Of a stretch of DNA of 64,000 nt, positions 10,058 through 17,317 are shown one piece after another. Each line of letters starts with the position of its first letter. The first letter of the stretch is position 1. The notes below the pieces were generated by a model that was not told where the DNA came from, searched no databases, and was given only the letters and a program-made list of their open reading frames with translations. The DNA lies in contig CBDAQZ010000004.1 in the NCBI GenBank assembly GCA_965199335.1, forward strand, positions 558,001-622,000, written 5' to 3'. Made by a program: the position numbers and the translations under genes. Origin of the DNA: CBDAQV01 sp965199335 (GTDB lineage: Bacteria; Pseudomonadota; Alphaproteobacteria; CALMVH01).

Positions 10058-10251
10058 TGAGGTGTAATCTTAAATACTGGCACGGTATCACCGCCTGGAA
10101 GATGATTTTGGATGGTACTGATCCTTCCAGCTGAAAGTGTGGCACTTCCTGTTTTTAGATCATAACAGCATGTCGGTGCCTCATTCGGCCCTTCTATTAC
10201 GTCAACCCGCACTGAACCAGGTGTGCCATAATCCACTTCTCTGCCATTCAA
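10054..10251 (-). pseudogene. Fragment resembling the C-terminal end of a nuclease-fold polymorphic toxin
   Basis: A 65-residue ORF with GTPGSVRVDVIEGP followed by CCYDLKTGSATLS and a final VPVFKITP. This matches the ending I know from many Rhs-associated toxin tails (GTxRxDVVE ... vYDlKTG ... EIRP). The D ... DLK arrangement resembles the core of PD-(D/E)xK nucleases. Only the last part of such a domain is present, so it is probably a remnant rather than an active toxin. It lies between a 68-residue ORF and the candidate immunity gene, with ATGA overlaps on both sides. The family reading is inference from motif memory. Confidence 0.5.
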
Positions 10252-10454
10252 ATATGATATTCACGCAAACCTAGCAGTTCGCCAGTGTAATTTTCGTAGT
10301 TTGTGGTAGCGTATTTATTCAGCCAAGAGTGTTCTTGCCAATAGAATTTAAGCTGCTTGTGAAAAGCTCGTCTAATTTCATGACGATGAATCGACTTCCA
10401 ATCATTCTTTTGCGTGGCCTCAACCGGTCCTTCATAGGTTAGCCTAAATTTCAT
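10248..10454 (-). pseudogene. Short ORF, probable N-terminal fragment of an accessory gene
   Basis: A 68-residue ORF starting MKFRLTYEGPV, with HRHEIRRAFHKQLKFYW. This N-terminus resembles a longer family of mobile-element-associated hypothetical proteins, so the ORF appears truncated where it ends in GLREYHI. It overlaps the next ORF by ATGA. Base composition is AT-rich like its neighbours. It could be a real short gene; decay is preferred because the adjacent 65-residue ORF also looks like a fragment. Confidence 0.4.
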
Positions 10455-10486
10455 AAGTGCATCCCTATACCACCATGTCTATTACA

Positions 10487-10843
10487 TCAGGATACAATTA
10501 CCTCAGCGCCATTCTTTATGATGAAAGACTCGAACTGATCGCTATCGTCATAAATCTCAATCGCCTCTTCGTTTTCAAATTTGACTGTTAGTGTTCCAGC
10601 CTCATTTCCAGTCGCATATTTTGTTGAAAATCCTAGCATCTTCACCAAATCAGTGGAAGATTCCTTTAAACTCTTGTACCTACGAACATCTCCGCTAGCC
10701 GAGATACATGAAATGCTCGACGTGAGGAGGACGGATAGATTTGGGTCAAACGAAAGAATGATCTCATTTTCTCCAAAGCACGCTTGTATCAAAACCTTGT
10801 CCTTGAAAATATCCAAGTCAATTTTAGACGCTAACTTGTACAT
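10487..10843 (-). CDS. Small hypothetical protein in toxin-immunity region
   Basis: A 118-residue protein beginning MYKLASKIDLDIF. The frame opens further upstream, but ATG at 10843-10841 has a clear AGGAG seven bases upstream and avoids overlap with the preceding gene, so it is chosen. Beta-rich sequence such as VLIQACFGENEIILSF, followed by VKFENEEAIEIYDD, suggests a compact beta fold. It resembles small proteins often found after polymorphic toxins (possibly the DUF6188 group), but I am not certain. It follows the 190-residue gene by 28 bases and is probably co-transcribed with it. Confidence 0.6.
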   Translation of the reverse strand: MYKLASKIDLDIFKDKVLIQACFGENEIILSFDPNLSVLLTSSISCISASGDVRRYKSLKESSTDLVKMLGFSTKYATGNEAGTLTVKFENEEAIEIYDDSDQFESFIIKNGAEVIVS

Positions 10844-10871
10844 CAAGACTCTCCTAATGGTGGTAATTGAA

Positions 10872-11444
10872 CTATCCCTTAGGAGCCAATTCATGCCGCT
10901 TGTAACTAAGTCCAAAACGCTCCGCTAAGCTAATCGCTTGATTAAATCTAATGTCATTATCCGAATAAAATACGACAGTCTCATCAGCTAATATGATATG
11001 GTCAGCACAATCTTTGGATATTATATAGCCACGCCAGTCAAAGCTCAAAACCATAAAAACCAAGCCGCAAAGAACGCCGCTTTCTTCGTGTTCGTAAAAC
11101 GCATCATCATCACCGTCAAAAGGCTCAAACAGATGTCCCGGAGCATCTATGATATCCCGCGCCTCGTGATAGGCCTGTCTTATTTTTTTAAAGGTAGCCA
11201 TTTTGTATGCTGGGTATGTATTCCAGTCATCCAACCACAACATTCTTGTAAAATTGTTTGGCAACCAGCGGACTAGCGAGGACGAAAAAGAGCCTAGCTG
11301 CAATGCTACCTTTGGCAAATCTGCGATGATAATGGATACCGGTTTGTCTTGGGGATTTTCATACAACAGCGAACGGTTTTTACTGACCTCAATACCGGCC
11401 ATATCCAACCATTCCTTACAATCACCATATGCCATACATTTCAT
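10872..11444 (-). CDS. Putative immunity protein directly downstream of the Rhs tail
   Basis: A 190-residue soluble protein starting 12 bases after the Rhs stop codon on the same strand. It contains SIIIADLPKVALQL, an acidic FEPFDGDDDAFYEHEES segment and VLSFDWRGYIIS. Position, acidic patches and low GC are what is expected of an immunity protein cognate to the Rhs C-terminal tail. I do not recognise the family. No membrane segment is seen, so a cytosolic partner is expected. Assignment rests on context only. Confidence 0.6.
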   Translation of the reverse strand: MKCMAYGDCKEWLDMAGIEVSKNRSLLYENPQDKPVSIIIADLPKVALQLGSFSSSLVRWLPNNFTRMLWLDDWNTYPAYKMATFKKIRQAYHEARDIIDAPGHLFEPFDGDDDAFYEHEESGVLCGLVFMVLSFDWRGYIISKDCADHIILADETVVFYSDNDIRFNQAISLAERFGLSYKRHELAPKG

Positions 11445-11456
11445 AGTTTGATCCGC

Positions 11457-12974
11457 TTACGGGAAAATATCTATTATCGGTTCGCCATCAAATTCCGTAG
11501 GATTAGTTCCTGTAGGAACGGGATCTGGAGCAGGTTCAGAACTTGATGAGGTTCCGCTTGGGCCTGGGTGTGCCTGATCAGGCGTTATCGGATTTCCACT
11601 CGTGTCATAACGTTGTGCAGAACCATCCGGTTGCGTCACCTTCCAGTATGGATCGGGATTAAAGTTAGCCTTTGAGTCAGCGTAAGTACACTGAGTTCGT
11701 TGTCCGCCCGTAATCGGTTTAGGCCCAATATATGTTCCTCCGCGTGGATTCTGCGGATTAGGCGACCATGTCCAAGGACCGCCCGGAATGCTTGCAGGTG
11801 GATTTGGCGGTGGTGGCGTACCCGGAACTACCTGCAACCCACTCGGATCGACATACTTGAACGGGTTCTGCCCCACATACCCATAGATGTTCATCCCTCC
11901 GCCGCCGTTGCGGTCGATTGGGTCGGTGTTGATGTAGCGGCCCTGCGTGTAGTCGTAGAAGCGCCAGCCGTTGATGTTCCAGCCGGTGATCGAGCCGGCG
12001 ATCTGGCCGGGGTAGCGCAGGTTCTGCTGGATGCTGCCGGTGATGGTCGCCTGGCCGAACGGCAGGTAGCTGGCGCTCCACACCGTCGCTTGCGTGCTGC
12101 TCGTCGCCTTGACCGGCGTGCCCAGGCGGTCGTCGTGCAGGTAGCTCAGCGTGCCGGTGGTGGCGGAGTACACGCCCACCGGGCGGCTGCCCAGCCAGAT
12201 GTAGTCGGCCTGGGCGGCGTTGCTGGTGTCTTCCTCCAGCAGCTGGCCATTCAGGTCGTACTGGTACTGGTACGCCGTCACCGGCGGGCCGACTGTGCTG
12301 CGGCTGAACAGGCTGCCCATGCCGTCGTAAATGTAGTTTTCCGTGCCGACCGCCGTGCCGTAGTTGTAGAGCACCGCCTGCGCCAGACGGTTCGACTGGT
12401 TCCAGGTCATCGTGCTGGGCGTGTAGTACGACGAGCCGTAATGCTGCGAGATCAGGTTCAGCGCCCCCGTCGCCGCGTAGCCGAAGTAGTTCTCGTAAGA
12501 GCCGAACGTGTCGGTATACAGCTTCTCGTTCTGGTAGGTGTAGCTGTCCGCCGTCGCCGCCCCCAGCTGCACGCTGGTGCGGTTGCCGTTATAGTCGTAG
12601 GCCCAGGTGTACCCGCCATAAGCGCCCGACGCCGTCAGCAGGCGATCGACCGTGCTATAGCTCATCGCCTGGTTGTTCGCCCCCGCCACCCCGTCGACGA
12701 TGTTGCTGACGTTGTCCGCCGCATCCAGCGTATAGGTCAGCGACGATATCGCCCCCGCCGTGCCGGTATCGGTGACGCCGGTCGCGCGGTAGCTGGCGTC
12801 GTGGGTCCAGCTCTCCGCGATGGCGTTGCCGTAGGTCAGGCCCGACAGCGGACCGAACGGCAGGTACGCAGCGGCCGAGACTACCGTGGCGCTGCCCGCC
12901 TTCACCGTCGTCACCCGCCCCAGCGTGTCGCGCGTATATAGGGGCTGGAAGCCGTGGAGACGCCGCTGGCACAT
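11457..12974 (-). pseudogene. Rhs/YD-repeat protein, truncated, with variable C-terminal tail
   Basis: This is the 3' part of an Rhs gene. YD-type repeats (DTLGRVTTV, YDYNGNRTSV, YDLNGQLLEED) lead into the conserved Rhs core (DRLGTPVKA, RFYDYTQGRYINTDPIDRNG, NIYGYVGQNPFKYVDPSGL). About 125 residues of variable tail follow (bases 11457-11833), with YWKVTQPDGSAQRYD and NPITPDQAHPG. Such tails are usually toxins; this one resembles the group called polymorphic toxin type 37, but I am unsure. Only about 380 core residues are present, against 1000 or more normally, and no start or secretion signal is in frame. ATG 12974 lies inside the end of the out-of-frame upstream ORF. It appears to be a deletion or frameshift remnant. 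Confidence 0.75.
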
Positions 12975-13603
12975 GTCGTGGGGGCGGTGGGGTAATGGAA
13001 GAAATGCATCGAGCATTGCGTCCAGGGCGAACCGGCGGACAATTCGCAGACATCCGCGCAAGTCACTGATCCGTTGCCATACCACTCACCGGTCGGCGCG
13101 TACCACGAAGGCGTGGCGCATGATTCGGGTTTGATGTTCAGCTCCGGCGCCAGAATCTGCATGCATTCGTCGGGCGTTGACGCATACATGTCGGGATTTC
13201 CGCCGCACTCCCAATAACCGCCGGACGGCGTCATCGCGGGAGGTCCGTTGCTGACCGCGTTCCACGTATAGGTCACATTGGTGCCCTGCATCGTATCGCC
13301 GGCGCAGGGAAAGCCGCTGGGCACCTGCGCACTTCCCGATGACATCGATACCGAGCCGTCGGTCGGCTGCACCGTGATGGTGACCGCCGAAGCGCCTAGC
13401 GAGGCGCAGCTGACGGAATCGTAGTTGTAGTAAAAAGCGGCCTGTTGCGGCACTTGCGGCTGCACGTTCAGGTGCACCAGGCTGCCGTTGGTCGTGCCGG
13501 TGGTGAAAAAGGCCGTCGCCGTCGCCGCCCCCGCCTGCCCGGATGCCGCCAGGCAGAAACCGAGGAACATAACCAGTGCCGTGCGGCGTAGAAACGGGGA
13601 CAT
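12911..13603 (-). pseudogene. Exported Cys-rich N-terminal part of the broken Rhs gene
   Basis: A 230-residue ORF with a good signal peptide (FLRRTALVMFLGFCLAASGQAGA). The mature part is rich in Cys, Pro and Trp (CASLG, GFPCAGD, WECGG, CADVCEL, TQCSMHFF). It ends in the same bases that, one frame over, encode the first YD repeat of the Rhs fragment. In this frame the last residues (PYIRATRWGG) are frame-shifted Rhs repeat. The simplest reading is one original secreted Rhs protein whose middle was deleted, leaving an out-of-frame fusion. Alternatively a programmed or sequencing frameshift joins the two. Confidence 0.65.
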
Positions 13604-13719
13604 GCGATCTCTCCGGGATGCGACCGGAAGTTGTCGTATTTCACATTTTCGCCATAGTCAATACCATTGTATTCACTTTTTTCCTCGCCATCGCGGCGGA
13701 TCGGTGTTCGATATACGCC

Positions 13720-14166
13720 ATGACCGAATCCACCCCCGGGCCCCGCCTGATCCGCAACCGCGCCATTGCCCGCTATGCGCTGGCGGCGGCGTATGTCACG
13801 GCGGGGGTGTTCCACCTGTCGACGCCCGATACGTTCCTGATGATAATGCCGGAATGGGTGCCGTTTCCGCGCCAGGTGATCCTGGCCACGGGCGTGTGCG
13901 AGCTGGCGGGGGCGGCGGGGCTGACGATCCCGCGGACGCGGCGGGCGGCGGGTTTCGCGCTGGCGCTCTACGCCGTATGCGTCTTCCCGGCGAACATCAA
14001 GCATGCGGTCGACGGGCTGCCGCCGGGGCAGGTGCAGCTGGGCTGGTGGTACCACGCGCCGCGCCTGGCGCTGCAACCTGTGATCGTATGGTGGGCCTTG
14101 TTCGCGGGCGAGATAACCTTGTGGCCCTTCAGGCGGCTACGATCGTTTAAGCGGGCGCGCCGATGA
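13720..14166 (+). CDS. DoxX-family membrane protein
   Basis: A 148-residue protein with four predicted helices (ARYALAAAYVTAGVFHL, VILATGVCELAGAAGLTI, GFALALYAVCVFPANI, LQPVIVWWALF). FHLSTPDTF and ELAGAAGL are typical of DoxX/DoxD-like small membrane proteins. Start ATG 13720 (MTESTPGPR) is preferred over the longer open frame from 13576, whose first residues run antisense to the Rhs signal peptide. It overlaps the convergent TetR gene by 20 bases at the 3' ends. The biological role is unknown; relatives have been linked to redox or sulfur metabolism. Confidence 0.85.
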   Translation: MTESTPGPRLIRNRAIARYALAAAYVTAGVFHLSTPDTFLMIMPEWVPFPRQVILATGVCELAGAAGLTIPRTRRAAGFALALYAVCVFPANIKHAVDGLPPGQVQLGWWYHAPRLALQPVIVWWALFAGEITLWPFRRLRSFKRARR

Positions 14167-14746
14167 GCACCGCCCAGGCGGCCTCGGACAGGACCGCGCG
14201 GTAGCTGGTCATCGGGTGCTTCAGGCGGCCGTACATGTGGAACACCGCCGGCTGTGTGACCAGGCCGATCAGCAGCGCCGTCAGCAGGTTGGGATCGCGC
14301 TTGGGTATTTCCCTGGCAGCGATCGCCGTCTGGATCACGCCGAACACCACGTCGACCGGGTTGGGCATGTCGTCGGTCAGGCGGTCCAGCTGGCCGTGCT
14401 GGATCACGAACAGGAAGCGGAACAGCGCCTCGTTGGTGTCGTGCAGGCGGCAATAGACCTCGATGATGCGGTCCAGCTTGCCGCGCAGGGTCGGCTCGGC
14501 GCGCTGGGCGGCGTCGATCTCCTCGGCCAGGCCGCAATAGCCGTCGGCGAAGATGTGCCAGATCAGCTCGGCCTTGCTGGTGAAGTGGCGGTAGACCGCG
14601 GGCTCGCTGATGCCGACGCGGGCGGCGATGTCCTTCAGCGTCGCGTTGTCGACCCCGCGCTCGGCGAACAGCACCAGCGCGTGCTCGACGATCTTCTGCC
14701 GGGTCAGCGCGCCCTTGCGCAGGATGGGGGCACTCAAGTTAGTCAT
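14147..14746 (-). CDS. TetR/AcrR-family transcriptional regulator
   Basis: A 199-residue regulator. The N-terminal helix-turn-helix spans about residues 12-58: KIVEHALVLFAERGVDNATLKDIAARVGIS, then EPAVYRHFTSKAEL. The C-terminal ligand domain is divergent and helical. ATG 14746 is chosen; a GTG lies one codon upstream. It follows the DUF817 gene by nine bases on the same strand, so it is probably co-transcribed and may autoregulate that pair. The ligand is not evident. Confidence 0.9.
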   Translation of the reverse strand: MTNLSAPILRKGALTRQKIVEHALVLFAERGVDNATLKDIAARVGISEPAVYRHFTSKAELIWHIFADGYCGLAEEIDAAQRAEPTLRGKLDRIIEVYCRLHDTNEALFRFLFVIQHGQLDRLTDDMPNPVDVVFGVIQTAIAAREIPKRDPNLLTALLIGLVTQPAVFHMYGRLKHPMTSYRAVLSEAAWAVLIGAPA

Positions 14747-14755
14747 CACAAACGC

Positions 14756-15652
14756 CTAGAGCGCGGGTGGCGTCCTTGTCAAGGAATGCGGAACGGGCCG
14801 GTTCACCGCCGACACCATGACGTAGGAAATGATCATCAGCAGGAACCACGCCCCCAGCTTGGCCAGCGGCACCATCGCCCAGCCCTGCGCCTGCGCCGGG
14901 TATAGCCACGCCCCCGCCGCCGTGCCGATGTTCTCGGCCAGCCAGATGAAGACCGCGACCAGGAAGAAGCCCAGCAGCAGCGGCATGCGGCGATGCACGT
15001 GCCAGACCTTGAACCACACGGTGGTGCGGCCGAACAGCAGCGCGATGGCGGCGAACAGGCCCAGCCGCAGGTCGGCCATGAAGTGATGCGCGAAGAAATT
15101 GGCGTAGATGCCGACCGCCAGCAGCACCGTGGCCCCGAACGGCGGATGGCGGGTGAAGCGGAAATCGAACAGCCGCCAGACGCGCGCCAGGTAGCTGCCG
15201 ATGGCGCCGTACATGAATCCCGCGAACAGCGGCACGCCGGCGATGCGCAGCACGCTGGGCTCGGGATACAGCCACGAGCCCATGTGCACCTTGAATATCT
15301 CCATGGCGGTTGCGACGACGTGGAACAGCACGATCACCTTCGCTTCCTGCAGCGTCTCCAGTTTGCCGAGCAGCAGCGCCGCCTGGATCGACAGCGAGGC
15401 AAGGACCAGGAAATCGTAGCGCGCCAGCATCGCATGCGGCGGATACCACAGTCTGGTCGCGATGATCAGCGCCAGGATCAGTCCGCCGAATAGGCAGGCC
15501 CAGCCCTGCTTGATGCCGAAGCGCAGGAACTCGTACAGCCCGGCGGCCCACGGGCCGTTGGCGGCGGCACGGGCGCCGATCCGCTGCTCCAGCGCGACGA
15601 AGCGCGCGATCGGCGGCCAGGTATAGGCGGAACTCTGCTGGGGCCGTAGCAC
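14756..15652 (-). CDS. DUF817 family integral membrane protein
   Basis: A 298-residue protein with about eight hydrophobic segments. DUF817 hallmarks are visible: EIFKVHMGSWLYPE, GFMYGAIGSYLARV, FDFRFTRHPP, IYANFFAHHFM and FGRTTVWFKVW. Charged and aromatic residues conserved in membrane positions suggest a transport or enzymatic role, but none is established for the family. First gene of a probable two-gene unit with the TetR gene. It is divergent from the MscS-like gene, with 60 bases between the starts. Confidence 0.88.
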   Translation of the reverse strand: MLRPQQSSAYTWPPIARFVALEQRIGARAAANGPWAAGLYEFLRFGIKQGWACLFGGLILALIIATRLWYPPHAMLARYDFLVLASLSIQAALLLGKLETLQEAKVIVLFHVVATAMEIFKVHMGSWLYPEPSVLRIAGVPLFAGFMYGAIGSYLARVWRLFDFRFTRHPPFGATVLLAVGIYANFFAHHFMADLRLGLFAAIALLFGRTTVWFKVWHVHRRMPLLLGFFLVAVFIWLAENIGTAAGAWLYPAQAQGWAMVPLAKLGAWFLLMIISYVMVSAVNRPVPHSLTRTPPAL

Positions 15653-15712
15653 TTCACCCTCATGAAAAAGCCATCGTGATCTTCGACCAGAATAGCGTTA
15701 CAGAGAGTCTTC

Positions 15713-17308
15713 ATGAGTATCAAACGAATGCGCGGTCTTGGAATCCTGGCCATCGTCCTGTTGTTCGCCGCCGGCCTGTGGGGCGCGTGGCCCGCCGTCG
15801 CCGACCCCAAGCCGGTCGCAGACGAGGGCGAGATACTGCCCTATCTGGAACAGGTGATCGCGTGGCAGCGCCAGGCCGCGGCCGTCGAGCCGACGCTGGG
15901 AAGCGCGCGCGAATCCCTGCTGAAGGATTCGCTGACGCAGGGCACGGCGCATGTCCTGAAGTTCAGCTTCGCCTTCGCCCGCACCCAGGCCGACCTGATC
16001 GACAAGAGCGCGACCGACACAGGCGCCGGCGACCAGGACGGCGACAAGGCGCGGCTGCAGAACGCCTCGGCCAAGATCGCGCAGCACGTCACAGACCTGC
16101 AGGACCAGATCGAGGACCTGACCGCCGACCTGCACGACACGCCGACCCGGAAGCGGCCGCCGATCCAGGCGCAGCTGGACGAGCTGAACGGCCAGCTGAA
16201 ACTGGCAGGCGCGCAGCAGGAGCTGATCGGCAATCTGCTGGGCGTCTTCAACGGCATGGTGAACAGCGCCAATACCGGCTTCCTGGGCAAGGTCAACAGC
16301 CTGTCGGACAGCGTGACCCAGCCGGACAAGCCGGCCGATGCGGGGGCGCCAAAATCCGAGACGGCGGCGCCCGCAACGCCCGCGAAAACCGAAGCCGCCA
16401 CCGTACCATCCGGCGGACTGCTGGACATCGTCGGCGACCTGTTCAAGCTGTGGCGGCAGACGACCGACCTGGACGCTCTGGAATCCGGCGCCACCAACCT
16501 GCGCAAGACCAACAAGGATTTCCTGGACCAGCTGCACGCCTCGCTGCGCGATGCGGTCAAGCAGGGGTCTTCCCTGGGAACGGCGGCACCGCCTGCCAAG
16601 GCGGCCGACAAGCCGCCTACCGATAAACCGGCCGGCGATGCAAAGGCACCCGACCAGAAACCCGCCCCCGCGCCGCAGACGCTGAGCAGCCTGCTGGCCG
16701 ATTTCAAGCAGCTGTCCGCGGCCGTGGTGCCGGTGACGCAGACGAATATCTGGCTGGACGCCAGCATCCGCACGCTGGACGAATGGCAGAAGACTGTCCG
16801 CGAGGAGATCGAGACGCTGCTGCGCCGCCTGGCCATCCGGCTTTCGGTGCTGGGCGGCCTGATCCTGATCCCCGTCGTGATCGCCGACGTGATACGACGC
16901 GCGAGCGAGCGTTACATCAAGGACGAGAAGCGGCTGAAGCAGCTGCGCGCGATCCGTCGTTCGCTGCTGACCGTGATCATCGTCATCATCGTGCTGCTGA
17001 ACCTGGTGACCGAGTTCGGATCGTTCGCCACCTTCGCCGGCTTCCTGATCGGCGGCCTGGCGGTCGCGTTCCAGAACGTTCTGCTCTCGCTGGTGGCGTT
17101 TTTCTTCTTCTACGGCCGCTACAGCGTCCGCGCCGGCGACCGCGTTTCGGTATCGGGCGTGATCGGCGACGTGGTGCATGTCGGCGCGCTGCGCTTCTAT
17201 GTCCGCGAACTGGAAAACGAGGAGGACAAGCTGAAGCCGACCGGGCGCATCGCGGCGTTCCCCAACTCGATCCTGTTTCAGACGTCCGCCTTCTTCAAAT
17301 ACGTATAG
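15713..17308 (+). CDS. MscS-like mechanosensitive channel with large periplasmic domain, C-terminally short
   Basis: A 531-residue protein with a signal or first helix (about residues 5-26). A long periplasmic region of about 340 residues follows, with coiled-coil (LQDQIEDLTADL) and Pro/Ala/Lys-rich linkers (about 203-230 and 285-325). The MscS core has helices at about 372-396 and 417-438, and a pore helix (FAGFLIGGLAVAFQNVLLSL). The beta domain then shows SVRAGDRVSVSGVIGDV and AAFPNSILFQ. The protein ends at FFKYV, just after the beta domain, lacking the alpha/beta vestibule seen in E. coli MscS. Start ATG 15713 follows a GAGAG. protease II starts 10 bases downstream. Confidence 0.88.
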   Translation: MSIKRMRGLGILAIVLLFAAGLWGAWPAVADPKPVADEGEILPYLEQVIAWQRQAAAVEPTLGSARESLLKDSLTQGTAHVLKFSFAFARTQADLIDKSATDTGAGDQDGDKARLQNASAKIAQHVTDLQDQIEDLTADLHDTPTRKRPPIQAQLDELNGQLKLAGAQQELIGNLLGVFNGMVNSANTGFLGKVNSLSDSVTQPDKPADAGAPKSETAAPATPAKTEAATVPSGGLLDIVGDLFKLWRQTTDLDALESGATNLRKTNKDFLDQLHASLRDAVKQGSSLGTAAPPAKAADKPPTDKPAGDAKAPDQKPAPAPQTLSSLLADFKQLSAAVVPVTQTNIWLDASIRTLDEWQKTVREEIETLLRRLAIRLSVLGGLILIPVVIADVIRRASERYIKDEKRLKQLRAIRRSLLTVIIVIIVLLNLVTEFGSFATFAGFLIGGLAVAFQNVLLSLVAFFFFYGRYSVRAGDRVSVSGVIGDVVHVGALRFYVRELENEEDKLKPTGRIAAFPNSILFQTSAFFKYV

Positions 17309-17317
17309 GACCGTGCA

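Noticed and set aside
11457..11833. Firm naming of the Rhs tail as a specific toxin class
   Set aside because: The resemblance is from motif memory only; a profile search is needed.
11700..12941. 413-codon plus-strand frame opposite the Rhs fragment
   Set aside because: Shadow of the Rhs core, which has recognisable YD and core motifs on the other strand.
13576..13719. Upstream extension of the DoxX-family protein
   Set aside because: The extra residues overlap the Rhs signal-peptide region antisense and do not resemble the DoxX family.
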